The notes: generated from the sequence alone by a model not told the origin. Counted from the stretch's first letter, positions 35,439 to 44,501 are shown. The stretch is 64,000 nt of DNA from Acidimicrobiaceae bacterium (GCA_905182565.1 CAJJCB010000026.1:62001-126000); one strand, 5' to 3'. Made by a program: numbers and translations.

Positions 35439-36641
35439 TTAAAAGTCGAAAAGTTTACGCGCGTTATCGCCTACGAACCCACGGCGGTGTTCTTTGGGAA
35501 ACATTGAAACCAGTTCATTTAAATCATGCACGTACTCAGGCGTGTGGTCGGCATGGGGGAAATCTGAAGCCCAGATGAATCTTTCGTATCCATAACGCTC
35601 AGCTAGAGCGGGAATAGTTCTCTCATCTGGGTCACAGCTAATCCAAATTTGACGCATGAAGTATTCACTTGGTTTCATTTCTAGTGGGACTCGGCCGCCA
35701 ATAAACGTGTGGCTGTAAACAGCGTCTATCCGATCTAGCCAGTATCCGATCCAACCGCCGCCCGATTCCAAAACCAGAACTTTTAGTTCGGGATACAGGT
35801 CGAACACGCCATAATCAAAAAGCGTAGTGAATTGGTGTCTGACGCCATCAGAGGCAGTAACTGATGCAGTCAAGCGGAGTTGCTTGACGTTTTCCCAAGT
35901 TCCCATTCGGCCGCCTTTAGTCCACTGCGGCTCGAAAGTTGGGTGGATCGCAAAAGGAACACCGAGCTCTTGAGCAGTTTCAAAAACGATGTGATTGTCA
36001 GGATGGCCTAATGGTTTTGCTGAATGTGTGAATGGGGCAACGTAACAGCCCTTGGCTCCCTCATTGACCGAGCGTCTCAATTCGCGAGCTGCAGCTTCCG
36101 GATCTGATAGTGATAAGTGTGCGGTCGGGATAAGCCGCCCTTTCCCATCTTTACAGAAGTCAACGATCCAACGATTGTATGCCCTGGTATAGGCCTGGCT
36201 AAGCTCTGGGTCAGTTAATTCGGCTTCCCACAAAAGGCCGACTGTTGTGTACAAAATCGCAGCGTCTAAGTTCTCAGCATCAAGCACTTCTAGACGTTGC
36301 GATGGGTCCATTGACCCATAGGGAGATTCATTCATGTACTTACGGTCGGGGTTGTTCTGAATGTCTGCTAGATCAGGTGCGCCCATGGCCCCCAGAGTCG
36401 CAGGAAACCCACGTCGACTCATCTTGCTTCTTTCACCACCGATCTCAAGCTCTTCAAGCCCTTTTTCATCAAGGCAAATTTTGAGTGCGGTCTTTTTGTA
36501 TTTTTGTTCTAAATACTCTTCCCAAAGATCAGGTGGCTCAAGAATGTGACCATCTGCATCAACTGCGCCACTGTTCTCTATTCGGTACACATCATGCATC
36601 GGCTGGTTGGGTAGCTCATTTCGCTGCATCGGCGTTGACAT
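35439..36641 (-). CDS. Amidohydrolase-2 family metal-dependent hydrolase
   Basis: A 400-residue Amidohydro_2 protein. The N-terminal metal site is AVDADGHILEPPDLW; the central and C-terminal landmarks are FAIHPTFEP, LESGGGWIGYWLDR and ASDFPHADHTPEY. It resembles 25280-26452 in plan but is divergent in sequence. The likely reaction is decarboxylation or hydrolysis of an aromatic or amide substrate, which is inference. The gene is followed downstream by nothing on its strand for 60 bp. Confidence 0.92.
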   Translation of the reverse strand: MSTPMQRNELPNQPMHDVYRIENSGAVDADGHILEPPDLWEEYLEQKYKKTALKICLDEKGLEELEIGGERSKMSRRGFPATLGAMGAPDLADIQNNPDRKYMNESPYGSMDPSQRLEVLDAENLDAAILYTTVGLLWEAELTDPELSQAYTRAYNRWIVDFCKDGKGRLIPTAHLSLSDPEAAARELRRSVNEGAKGCYVAPFTHSAKPLGHPDNHIVFETAQELGVPFAIHPTFEPQWTKGGRMGTWENVKQLRLTASVTASDGVRHQFTTLFDYGVFDLYPELKVLVLESGGGWIGYWLDRIDAVYSHTFIGGRVPLEMKPSEYFMRQIWISCDPDERTIPALAERYGYERFIWASDFPHADHTPEYVHDLNELVSMFPKEHRRGFVGDNARKLFDF

Positions 36642-36703
36642 TTAATCTCCCCGGATTGATACTGATAATGTATTCTTGCACTTTGAAAGGTCTGATGGCG
36701 TAA

Positions 36704-37471
36704 TTAACGTGCGGAAGCACCACCGTCAATGTTTAATGTGGTTCCACTGACGTGACTTGCTCGAGGGGATACAAGAAAAGTAATCACATCCGCACATTGT
36801 TCTATTGTCCCCGGAGCGGGATCACTCGGAATGAGTTCTTCCCATCGACCTGGGTCACCTAGTTCAGCTTCTGCTGTTTGGCGAAGTAAATCTCCCATAC
36901 GGTCAGTAACTATCAGCCCAGGATTTACGGCTAGGACCCGCACCCCATGTTGAATACTTCGGCTACCAAGAGCGGTAGTTAGGCCGACAAGTCCGCTGTT
37001 GCCAACTGCGCCTGCAATGTACGTAGGTTGAGGTCGAACTGCGGCTGCACCAATTACATTGAGGAGAACTCCGGATCCTCGCAGCTCCATAGCTGGAACC
37101 ACATGTCGGCAAATGTTTATGTACCCAAATACCTTGAGATCCCAGGCATTTCTCCAGGTCTGCTCATCGATGTCTGCGATATTTCCGCCTGGGATAGCTC
37201 CGGCATTGTTAATCCATATGTCAGGTATACCGGTTACTTCGACAAGAGCAGCTTGGCTCTCGCTGGTGGAGAGATCAAAACTGTGAACTTTAACATTCAC
37301 ACCAGGATTATCTCTTCGAATTTTATCGGCGCTTTTATTGAGAAGATCCGCATTCCGAGCAACTAAGTGAAGGTCGCATCCTTCTTGGGCTAAAGACACA
37401 GCGCATCCGAAACCGATTCCTTTCGAAGCCCCAGTGATGACTACTTTTTTCCCTGCTAGCTGAAGGTCCAT
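36704..37471 (-). CDS. SDR-fold protein with replaced catalytic triad
   Basis: A 255-residue SDR with normal cofactor parts: TGASKGIGFG near the N-terminus and NNAGAIPGG. In the gapless alignment of the active-site region with classical SDRs, Ser is Gly (LNVIGAAA) and the YxxxK pair is Gly and Asn (GAVGN). The C-terminal VSGTTLNIDGGA is typical. The loss of Ser, Tyr and Lys argues against ordinary hydride transfer to a carbonyl. The same YIAGxxGN pattern occurs, from memory, in a distinct SDR subgroup, so it may be a conserved alternative rather than decay. It lies divergent from an intact SDR at 37567. Confidence 0.9.
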   Translation of the reverse strand: MDLQLAGKKVVITGASKGIGFGCAVSLAQEGCDLHLVARNADLLNKSADKIRRDNPGVNVKVHSFDLSTSESQAALVEVTGIPDIWINNAGAIPGGNIADIDEQTWRNAWDLKVFGYINICRHVVPAMELRGSGVLLNVIGAAAVRPQPTYIAGAVGNSGLVGLTTALGSRSIQHGVRVLAVNPGLIVTDRMGDLLRQTAEAELGDPGRWEELIPSDPAPGTIEQCADVITFLVSPRASHVSGTTLNIDGGASAR

Positions 37472-37566
37472 TTGTTGACCGTACTTCTAAATGCAAGCAC
37501 GATGCCGTCAAGATGGGCGAGAATAAGAGGTTAAGTAACTAAACAGAAAAGACTGAGGGTAAAAAT

Positions 37567-38433
37567 ATGAGTAATCGACTTACTGGCAAAGTTGCGATTA
37601 TCACTGGTGGCGCTAGTGGCATGGGCCTCGCTACGGTAAAACGTTTTCTAGAAGAAGGCGCTTCTGTCGTAGTCGGAGACCTCAACGCTGAGAATGGTCG
37701 AGCACTTATGGAAGCAATGAAAAAAACAGGGAATGCTGAAAACATCCGCTTCACGCGAACAGATGTTTCGGTGGAAGATGATGTCGCAGCCATGACAGAC
37801 TTAGCGATCGAAGCTTTTGGTCGCCTTGACATTGTCTTTAATAACGCAGGGATAGGAGGCGCTTTCGGACCAATTACTGAGATCGAAGTAGATGATTGGG
37901 ATATCACATTTAACGTGCTCGTAAGGTCAGTGTTTTTGGGAACGAAACATGCTGCTCGAGTGATGATTCCACAAGGCGAAGGCGGTTCGATAATTAACAC
38001 TGCATCGATAGCAGGAATGGGAGGTGGCGCTGGCCCTCAAGCGTATTCAGCAGCGAAGGCAGCAGTCGTGAACCTATCGAAAACTACGGCGGTTGAGCTA
38101 GCTGAGAATAGTATTCGGGTGAATGCCATTTGTCCGGGACTGATTTTCACTCCGCTAATGCACAGTGGTAATGAGGAACAAGCTGAAGAAGTTGTATCTG
38201 AACTTCAACCCTTGAAAAAGAGGGGGGAAGGCAGCGATATAGCTGCTATGGCAGCTTTTTTGGCTAGCGACGATTCCCTTTTCGTTAGCGGCCAGGAACA
38301 TATTGTTGATGGCGGACTGTTAGCGGCAGGTCCTCGTGTTCAAGGGCGCCTGCATAACTCTCGTAATCTACACCGTACTGTAGGAATGGCTTACGGTTCG
38401 ACTGGGCAAACAGCCTCAGCGCGTCGTCTCTGA
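37567..38433 (+). CDS. SDR-family oxidoreductase
   Basis: A 288-residue intact SDR: TGGASGMGLA, FNNAGIGG, NTASIAG and YSAAK. A C-terminal extension of about 40 residues (GPRVQGRLHN onward) goes beyond a normal SDR. It is transcribed divergently from the altered SDR (95 bp between starts) and converges on the CoA-transferase at 38450. Confidence 0.93.
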   Translation: MSNRLTGKVAIITGGASGMGLATVKRFLEEGASVVVGDLNAENGRALMEAMKKTGNAENIRFTRTDVSVEDDVAAMTDLAIEAFGRLDIVFNNAGIGGAFGPITEIEVDDWDITFNVLVRSVFLGTKHAARVMIPQGEGGSIINTASIAGMGGGAGPQAYSAAKAAVVNLSKTTAVELAENSIRVNAICPGLIFTPLMHSGNEEQAEEVVSELQPLKKRGEGSDIAAMAAFLASDDSLFVSGQEHIVDGGLLAAGPRVQGRLHNSRNLHRTVGMAYGSTGQTASARRL

Positions 38434-38449
38434 TTTCTTGGTCGTGTAA

Positions 38450-39736
38450 TTATGTGTTCAGAGCATTTTGGAAATTAGGATGAGCTATTGATGTAAGCAA
38501 TTCTGCTCTTTCGCGCAACGTTTTTCCTCTTAGTTCAACTGCTCCGAATTCTGTGACCACAATATCTGCAGTGTAGGAAGGCAGAGTAGTTGGAGCGCCC
38601 GGCGACAGGCGAGTGACTATCTTTGAAACCGTACCTCTGGCTGCAGTGGCGGGCATAGCAATGATTGCACGGCCTCCAGTAGCAACTGATGCCCCAAACG
38701 CGAAATCTGGTGCTCCACCGGGCCCTGAGATGTAGCGTCCCGAAGCGAATTCGCTATTGCATGACCCATCTAAAGCAATCTCAACTGTTGATTGGAGAGC
38801 GACGAAATTATTTATGGAAGCCATTCCTTTAAGTCCGTGGGTCCAAGCACCATTGGCCATTCTGATTCGTGGGTTATTGTCTACCCAGTCATACAAATCT
38901 CGAGTTCCCATGATTTCTGCTGCGACGGAAACGCCGACATCGCAACCTTTGTTTAGATTATCAACTACTCCAGACTCGATTAGTCCGATGCAAGCATCAT
39001 TGATCATTCCCCCGTGCAGTCCAAGCCCGACCCGCTGTCCGAGAGTTGACAGAACCGCATCGGGGATAGCACCGATGCCGAATTGAAGAGTTGAACTATT
39101 TTCAATAAATTGCCCAACATGACCTGCGATAGCAATAGATATTGGGTCACTTTTCGCTGGGGTGAGCTCTTTCAATGGTTCTTCGATCTGAATCAGTAAG
39201 TCAAAATCTGAACGGTGACACTCTCCGTCACCATGCACATATGGCATAAGCGGGTTAATCTGGCCGATTACTAGCGGCGCCTTTTTTAGAAGTGAGACGT
39301 GACCTCCAACTCCAGTTCCAAGGCTCATGTTCCCGTTAGCTTTAGGCGAGCTAACCTGACAAATCATCACATCTGCAGCTAGGGCAGCATTGGGGTCGAA
39401 GAGGCCAGTTAGGTCAGAGTATCTCCCTGGGACTATGCCAAAGTGCGGGCTATCAAGAACGTGTCGACATGCAGCTGAAGGTTGAAGCGATCGCCAGCTA
39501 AAAGGCTTTCCTAAGTGGTTCATGGGTGCGGGTGTATCTAGTAAAAAGGCACTTACAAATTCTAGACTTTTGAAGTTGCCTCGTCGGGCATCAAGTTCTT
39601 CCAGGAACTTGAAAGGAGTTCCTGAACCTTGGGCCAGATAAATTCTCGCACCATCAGGAATTGAGCTTATAGCGGATTCGATTGTGACGCTTTTACCGGC
39701 TCTGATCTCAGACATAGAGATTACGATAGAGCGCAA
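38450..39736 (-). CDS. Acetyl-CoA hydrolase/transferase-family (4-hydroxybutyrate CoA-transferase-like) protein
   Basis: A 428-residue two-domain family I CoA-transferase-like protein. Landmarks are LQFGIGAIPDAV and the following LGLHGGMINDACIGLI, which occupy the place of LGIHTEMxxD in 4-hydroxybutyrate CoA-transferase; the catalytic glutamate of that segment is therefore Gly here. GGAPDFAFGA is also conserved. If the alignment holds, the enzyme cannot form the usual glutamyl-CoA intermediate by this residue. The ATG at 39736 is followed by another at 39715; either may be used. It diverges from the CMD-family gene 38 bp away. Confidence 0.88.
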   Translation of the reverse strand: MRSIVISMSEIRAGKSVTIESAISSIPDGARIYLAQGSGTPFKFLEELDARRGNFKSLEFVSAFLLDTPAPMNHLGKPFSWRSLQPSAACRHVLDSPHFGIVPGRYSDLTGLFDPNAALAADVMICQVSSPKANGNMSLGTGVGGHVSLLKKAPLVIGQINPLMPYVHGDGECHRSDFDLLIQIEEPLKELTPAKSDPISIAIAGHVGQFIENSSTLQFGIGAIPDAVLSTLGQRVGLGLHGGMINDACIGLIESGVVDNLNKGCDVGVSVAAEIMGTRDLYDWVDNNPRIRMANGAWTHGLKGMASINNFVALQSTVEIALDGSCNSEFASGRYISGPGGAPDFAFGASVATGGRAIIAMPATAARGTVSKIVTRLSPGAPTTLPSYTADIVVTEFGAVELRGKTLRERAELLTSIAHPNFQNALNT

Positions 39737-39774
39737 ATCTCTGAAATTCAGTGAGGTTCGCGCGATACTGATTT

Positions 39775-40344
39775 ATGACCTATCGCCCAAGTTCATTCAG
39801 AATTACGCCGATCACTGAGACAGACGAAGAATTAAGCGCACTTTTAGAAAAAACTTTACTGATAGACGGAAAGCCGGCAAATATTTTTGGTGTGTTAGCT
39901 AAACACCCGGCGCTTTTAAAAAGATTTAATCTGTTAGGTGGATTTATTTTAAACAAAGGAATGATTCCTGAACGTGAACGCGAAATAGTAATTTTACGAG
40001 TTGGGGCTAACTGTAGATCTAGATACGAGTTTGGCCAGCACACCCTAATTGGACAAAAATGTGGACTCAGCGAAGAAGAAATTGTGGCTCTGCTGCGCCC
40101 GATTGGCTCAAACGTTTGGGATAAAGCTGACGGGGCGCTCATCAACATGGTCGATGATCTATGCCTGGATGACTGTGTCAGTGACAAAACATGGGTGATA
40201 TTAAAAGATTCTTGGAATGATGCGGAAATAATTGAACTTATATTGACCGCAGGTTTCTATCGGATGGTTTCTGGATTTTTGAACTCCGCAGGTATTGAAC
40301 TTGATGAAGGGGTACCTGATTTTCCTGAAGACCCAACTATCTAA
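39775..40344 (+). CDS. Carboxymuconolactone decarboxylase family protein
   Basis: A 189-residue single-domain CMD/AhpD-like protein with REREIVILRVGANCRSRYEFGQH, in which the single Cys-Arg-Ser-x-Tyr-Glu segment replaces the CxxC of AhpD. A second cysteine pair (CLDDC) occurs further on, but not in AhpD position. No peroxidase role is supported. It sits in the divergent gap of the CoA-transferase and converges on the acyl-CoA dehydrogenase. Confidence 0.87.
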   Translation: MTYRPSSFRITPITETDEELSALLEKTLLIDGKPANIFGVLAKHPALLKRFNLLGGFILNKGMIPEREREIVILRVGANCRSRYEFGQHTLIGQKCGLSEEEIVALLRPIGSNVWDKADGALINMVDDLCLDDCVSDKTWVILKDSWNDAEIIELILTAGFYRMVSGFLNSAGIELDEGVPDFPEDPTI

Positions 40345-40363
40345 AACACGTTGGTCGGAATAT

Positions 40364-41515
40364 TTATTCTGAAAATAGATCTCTTGTAATCACGACATTC
40401 TGAATTTCGGTCGCCCCGTCTAAATAGTGGGTCAGCCTCGAAGCTGCCAAATGGCGAGAGAGCGAGTGTTCTCTCAGCGAACCGTTTGCTCCCATTACCT
40501 GCATGCACTCTGCTAAGCCCTTCTCAGTAGCGCGAGTTGAGAACTTCTTAGCGTGCGCGGCGGCTACGCCAGCGTTGCCGCCTGCAGCAATAATGTTCGC
40601 CGCTTCGTAGGTCAAAAGTGTGGCGGCTTCAAGATCCGTAGCAACATCTCCGAGCATGAATCTAATACCTTGTAGATCTGCAAGTCTTCCGCCGAACGCT
40701 TGTCTGTTTAGAACGTAGTTTACGGCGGTCTCCAGACCTGACCGAAGCATCCCGCAGGACATGGCGCTCACAAGGACTCTCGCAAGGTCTATTCCTTCCA
40801 TCGCAGCGCTAAAGCCTCGCGACGGTGGGAGGAATAAGTTCGCGTCGGGAACCCTGCAATTTTCGAACCGAATCCCGTTGGTGCCCATACCGTGACCACC
40901 AAATAATTCGTAGCCAGGAAGGCGTTGAACTCCTTCGGAGTCCGCTTCCACTAGAAATGTCGCTATTCCTCGGTGGCCCTCCGAGGGGTCAGTTTGAGCG
41001 TAAACAGATAGAAGGTTCGCTTCGGTCCCGTTGGTAACCCAGGCCTTCTCACCGTTGAGAATCCATTCCCCACCATCTCTATGCGCCTGAAGCTCGATAG
41101 CCGCAGCATCTGAACCGACTTTAGGTTCTGTCAACAAAAAAGCACCAAGAACTTTTCCATTAACTAGCCCTGGTAGAAAACGACTTTTGAGTTCGGTACT
41201 TCCTTTCCGTGCAATGGCGCCAGCCAAGTTATTGTGACAGACCAGTGAGAAGGCAACAGAAAAATCAACAGCTGCAATATGCTCCAAAATTTTTGCTAGT
41301 TCGATCGAGTCTATTTGCTTCCCCCCATATTCTTCTGGGACAAGCAAGCCGGTTAAACCATTTGAAGCTGCGCTGTCAAATGCTTCTCGAGCAAACCTGC
41401 GTTCTCGCTCCCAAGTCTCAGCGGTTGGTGCCAGTTCTTTGATAGCCCAATCTTTAGCTTCGAGGATTCGTTGTTCACCGGGTGCTCTGCTTAAAGTTTC
41501 TTCAGTAAAGTTCAC
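40364..41515 (-). CDS. Acyl-CoA dehydrogenase
   Basis: A 383-residue FAD acyl-CoA dehydrogenase. Landmarks: FLLTEPKVGSDAAA, EKAWVTNG, and the C-terminal helix with YLDGATEIQNVVI. The catalytic base position normally Glu (YEGT) is read as Asp here (LDGAT), as in some subfamilies. It introduces a 2,3-double bond into an acyl-CoA and passes electrons to ETF. It diverges from the amidase, with only 22 bp between the two start codons. Confidence 0.95.
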   Translation of the reverse strand: MNFTEETLSRAPGEQRILEAKDWAIKELAPTAETWERERRFAREAFDSAASNGLTGLLVPEEYGGKQIDSIELAKILEHIAAVDFSVAFSLVCHNNLAGAIARKGSTELKSRFLPGLVNGKVLGAFLLTEPKVGSDAAAIELQAHRDGGEWILNGEKAWVTNGTEANLLSVYAQTDPSEGHRGIATFLVEADSEGVQRLPGYELFGGHGMGTNGIRFENCRVPDANLFLPPSRGFSAAMEGIDLARVLVSAMSCGMLRSGLETAVNYVLNRQAFGGRLADLQGIRFMLGDVATDLEAATLLTYEAANIIAAGGNAGVAAAHAKKFSTRATEKGLAECMQVMGANGSLREHSLSRHLAASRLTHYLDGATEIQNVVITRDLFSE

Positions 41516-41537
41516 AAACTAAGAGTATCTTCAAAGC

Positions 41538-43001
41538 ATGAGTGAGGAACTGGGTTTACTTCCTGCCAATGAATTATTAACGCTGTTGGCAAGTAAAACT
41601 ATAAGCAGTGTCGAACTGCTAGAGCATTTGTTGAGACGTAATGATGCTCTTGGTTCGCAATTAAACGCAATTATCACCTTTGATACTGATAATGCGCTAG
41701 CGACTGCCCGTGCAATAGACAATGCTCGGGCAAATGAGGAATCTCTTGGGAAGCTAGCTGGACTGCCTATGACTGTCAAAGATGCGTTAGCGGTGAAAGG
41801 GGTCAGGTCAACAGGGGGAGCGGTCGAACTAAAGAACCATGTGCCAAATAAAGACGCCGATGTTGTATCAAATGTCCGAAATGCGGGAGCTGTTGTGTTT
41901 GGCAAAACTAATTTGCCCCGATGGTCCGGAGATATTCAGGCCACTAACGAAATTTTTGGAACTACTAATAACCCGTGGGATTTAAGTCGTGGCCCCGGGG
42001 GCTCATCAGGTGGTGCTTCAGCTGCTCTTGCAGCTGGCTTGACTGCGTTGGAAATCGGAACTGACATAGGCGGCTCGATTCGACTACCCGCCCATTTCGC
42101 TGGAGTGTGTGGCCACAAACCAAGTTATGGGGTCGTTTCGCAACGCGGCTATATAGATCATGTTTCGTACGGCCACGGCGATGCGGATGTTAACGTCGTT
42201 GGCCCGTTAGCTCGTTGTGTTGATGATCTTGAACTGCTGTTTGATGTTCTTATAGAGCCAAGTGCACGACCTGATCAGCCAATGAGATTAACACTTCCTG
42301 TTCCCAGGAGCGATGCTCGGAAAATGAGGGTCGCAGCTTGGATTAATGACGAAAATTGCCCAACTAGCATCGGCGTAGCTGAAGTGTTGGAAGCAGCTGT
42401 CTCGGCAATACGAGCAGATGGAATAAGCGTCGACGAAACTGCTCGACCAGACGTGAAATTTGAAGATGTGCATACTGTCGGATTGCCGTTGATATCAGCT
42501 GCTACATCGCCTGGTCGAACTGATGAAGAGTTCGAAGCGCTGCAAGAGATTGTCAAAAATAAGAGCAGCGAAGATCCAACTCTTGTGATGCGTGCCAGTG
42601 CGTCGACTGTCGCACACCGTGATTGGTTGTTGCTAGCTGAGACGAGAGATAAGAACCGCCGCAAGTGGTGGAATTTTTTCCAAAGCTGGGATGTGCTGCT
42701 TGCACCAGTCGCAATTACAGCTGCATTCCCTCACCAAATTGAAGGAAACCTTTACACCAGAACTTTGGATGTTGATGGGGGAGAGCGACCTTACGCTGAT
42801 CTAATTGTATGGACCTCGCAGTTTGGCTATGTGTATTTGCCTTCAACCGTGGTGCCTGTCGGAAAGACGAAAGAAGGCCTTCCAATAGGAATACAGGTTG
42901 TTGGTCCTTATCTAGGTGACCGAACGACGATCGAATTTGCAAAATATATAGAACAATTACTCGGTGGCTATAAGGTTCCTCCGCTAGCGAGAATTAAATA
43001 A
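41538..43001 (+). CDS. Amidase of the amidase-signature family
   Basis: A 487-residue AS-family amidase. The Ser-cisSer-Lys catalytic set is visible: Lys in MTVKDALAVKG, the glycine/serine stretch GPGGSSGGASAALAAG with the cis-Ser, and the nucleophile in DIGGSIRLPA. Length fits. It hydrolyses an amide to acid and ammonia; fits with the acyl-CoA ligases and dehydrogenases nearby. It converges on the MaoC-like gene 5 bp away. Confidence 0.93.
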   Translation: MSEELGLLPANELLTLLASKTISSVELLEHLLRRNDALGSQLNAIITFDTDNALATARAIDNARANEESLGKLAGLPMTVKDALAVKGVRSTGGAVELKNHVPNKDADVVSNVRNAGAVVFGKTNLPRWSGDIQATNEIFGTTNNPWDLSRGPGGSSGGASAALAAGLTALEIGTDIGGSIRLPAHFAGVCGHKPSYGVVSQRGYIDHVSYGHGDADVNVVGPLARCVDDLELLFDVLIEPSARPDQPMRLTLPVPRSDARKMRVAAWINDENCPTSIGVAEVLEAAVSAIRADGISVDETARPDVKFEDVHTVGLPLISAATSPGRTDEEFEALQEIVKNKSSEDPTLVMRASASTVAHRDWLLLAETRDKNRRKWWNFFQSWDVLLAPVAITAAFPHQIEGNLYTRTLDVDGGERPYADLIVWTSQFGYVYLPSTVVPVGKTKEGLPIGIQVVGPYLGDRTTIEFAKYIEQLLGGYKVPPLARIK

Positions 43002-43006
43002 GAGTT

Positions 43007-43486
43007 CTAGTCATCGACGTGTGACGAACGAATCATTCGAGTTGGCGTGTAGACCATCACCACTTCGTCTTTCTGATTAAAAACTTCGTTTCGAGTCGTA
43101 ACAATTCCGCGATCCTGAGCAGAAGTTAGTCTTGCCTCAGTGACTTCGGCTATCACCTGAAGAGTATCCCCGACATAAGTCGGTCCTAACACTTTGATTT
43201 CAGCTCCAAGGTAAGCCATACCCGTCCCTGCGATGGCTCCGCCGCTGATAATTAATCCTTCTGCGATAGACATCACCAGACTTCCTGGGACAAGGCGACC
43301 GCTGTATCCAGCTCGTTCGGCTCCGGTTGCATCTAGAAATAACCCCTCTACAAATCCGAACTGAGTGGCATAGACGACTAAGTCGGTTTCGCTAACAGTT
43401 CGGCGAGACGTGCTCCAACGTCTGCCTATAGGTAGCTCATCAAAGGTCCACCCTCGGTGAGGCCGCGGCGGAAGGCTAATAGACAT
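43007..43486 (-). CDS. MaoC-like hydratase
   Basis: A 159-residue hotdog-fold protein of the MaoC/FAS1-like type. VPGSLVMSIAEGLI and YLGAEIKVLGPTYVGDTL match the hotdog-fold helix and the conserved turn, and an earlier VYATQFGFVEGLF segment takes the place of the catalytic Asp/His of R-hydratases (no clear Asp-x4-His is seen). Probably acts on a 2-enoyl-CoA or on a mesaconyl-type substrate. It diverges from the selenoprotein gene at 43598. Confidence 0.88.
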   Translation of the reverse strand: MSISLPPRPHRGWTFDELPIGRRWSTSRRTVSETDLVVYATQFGFVEGLFLDATGAERAGYSGRLVPGSLVMSIAEGLIISGGAIAGTGMAYLGAEIKVLGPTYVGDTLQVIAEVTEARLTSAQDRGIVTTRNEVFNQKDEVVMVYTPTRMIRSSHVDD

Positions 43487-43597
43487 GTGATCTCCTCAAG
43501 CTAGATCGGTATAGCGACATTATCTGAGGTTTTGGGCAAACATAGTCAAGCACACGTATCCTGGTGCCATAGCGCAGATGATAGGGGTATCGAATTA

Positions 43598-44500
43598 GTG
43601 AAAGATCGACGAACTCACCGTTCATATGTTAGTTACATAGACAAGTCGCGAGAGTACTATGGAGCACAAGGGTATCCACAGGCTTATCAATGGTCGTACA
43701 ACTGCGATGTTCCTTTTACTGTTCCGGCTAAACCTATGTCTGAATGTCGCGTCGGTCTGGTAACGACTTCCTTCTTTGACCGGTCTTCTGATCGACATGC
43801 CGTGGCAGGGACGACAGACAAAGAGCCATATGCAGCTCAGTGCGATGATGCGCTTGGAGGCCTATACAACAAGGATCTTTTTTGGGCTAAAGACACCACG
43901 CACACCGAAGATTTGGACAGCTATCTGCCGATTAACAGGCTACGCGAACTCGAGAGCAGAGGCGTTATAGGATCTCTCTCAAAACGTTTTTATGGTGTAC
44001 CTACTGATTACAGTCACCGTCGAACTCAGAAAAAAGACGCACCACAAATTCTAGAGTGGATGATTGAGGATGAGGTTGACGTTGCATTACTTGTTCCCCT
44101 CTGACCTGTGTGTCACCAGACCGTGAGTCTGGTAGCTCGACATCTCGAAGAAGGTGGAATACCTACGGTGATTGCAGGAAGCGCTCGAGACATAGTCGAA
44201 GAAAGCGGCGTTCCTCGTTTTGTATTTACAGATTTCCCTCTCGGTAACCCCACGGGGAAGCCATACGATGTTGAGATGCAGCAGGCAATTGTTTCGACCT
44301 GTCTTGAGACCTTAGAGCGTGCCTGGGAACCCAGGACCACGATACAGACGCCGTTCGTATGGGATGACGGTAGTAATGATTCATGGCGAGCTCAGTTTAT
44401 GCTGGTCGATGAAAGCAACAGAAGGACCCTAGCTCAAGCCGGGGACGACCGACGAAATGCCCAAAAAGCGGCAAAGGTAAAAGGTAAAGGTAGGGAATAA
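43598..44500 (+). CDS. Selenoprotein of the GrdB/PrdB (glycine/sarcosine/betaine/D-proline reductase B) family
   Basis: One frame extends from 43598 (GTG; a TTG at 43532 is possible) through TGA 44102-44104 to TAA at 44498-44500, about 300 residues. Two shorter frames on either side of the TGA together make one family member: residues before it match the N-terminal region (PMSECRVGLVTTS, RLRELESRGVIGSL) and those after it the C-terminal part (ALLVPL-U-PVCHQT, LEEGGIPTVIAGSARDI, DFPLGNPTGKP). The UPVC motif (U169, C172) equals the UxxC redox motif of these reductases; Cys versions read CPVC. A seven-pair hairpin follows the TGA (44115-44133). The family reduces C-N bonds or selenium/sulfur substrates; for this aerobic-looking context the substrate is unknown. 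It is followed after one base by an alpha/beta hydrolase start. The start codon is uncertain. Confidence 0.87.
44102..44133 (+). promoter_or_regulatory. Candidate SECIS after the UGA of the GrdB/PrdB-family gene
   Basis: After UGA (44102-44104) come ten bases, then ACCAGAC (44115-44121), a CGUGA loop (44122-44126) and GUCUGGU (44127-44133): a seven-pair perfect stem with a five-base loop. Bacterial SECIS elements lie directly downstream of the Sec codon with a small apical loop containing GU, as here. It also encodes the conserved QTVSL stretch, so both constraints overlap. Confidence 0.6.
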
Positions 44501-44501
44501 A

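Noticed and set aside
37539-38000. Open frame of 153 codons on the minus strand
   Set aside because: Shadow of the SDR at 37567-38433, same pattern as the previous one.
39775-40344. AhpD-type peroxidase partner for the selenoproteins
   Set aside because: No CxxC at the AhpD position; the Cys pair found later in the sequence is CLDDC outside the motif.
43532-44500. Frameshifted or nonsense-mutated pseudogene instead of a selenoprotein
   Set aside because: The two halves are in the same frame, the TGA sits on the catalytic Cys of a family known to use Sec, and a hairpin follows. Two more genes show the same arrangement.
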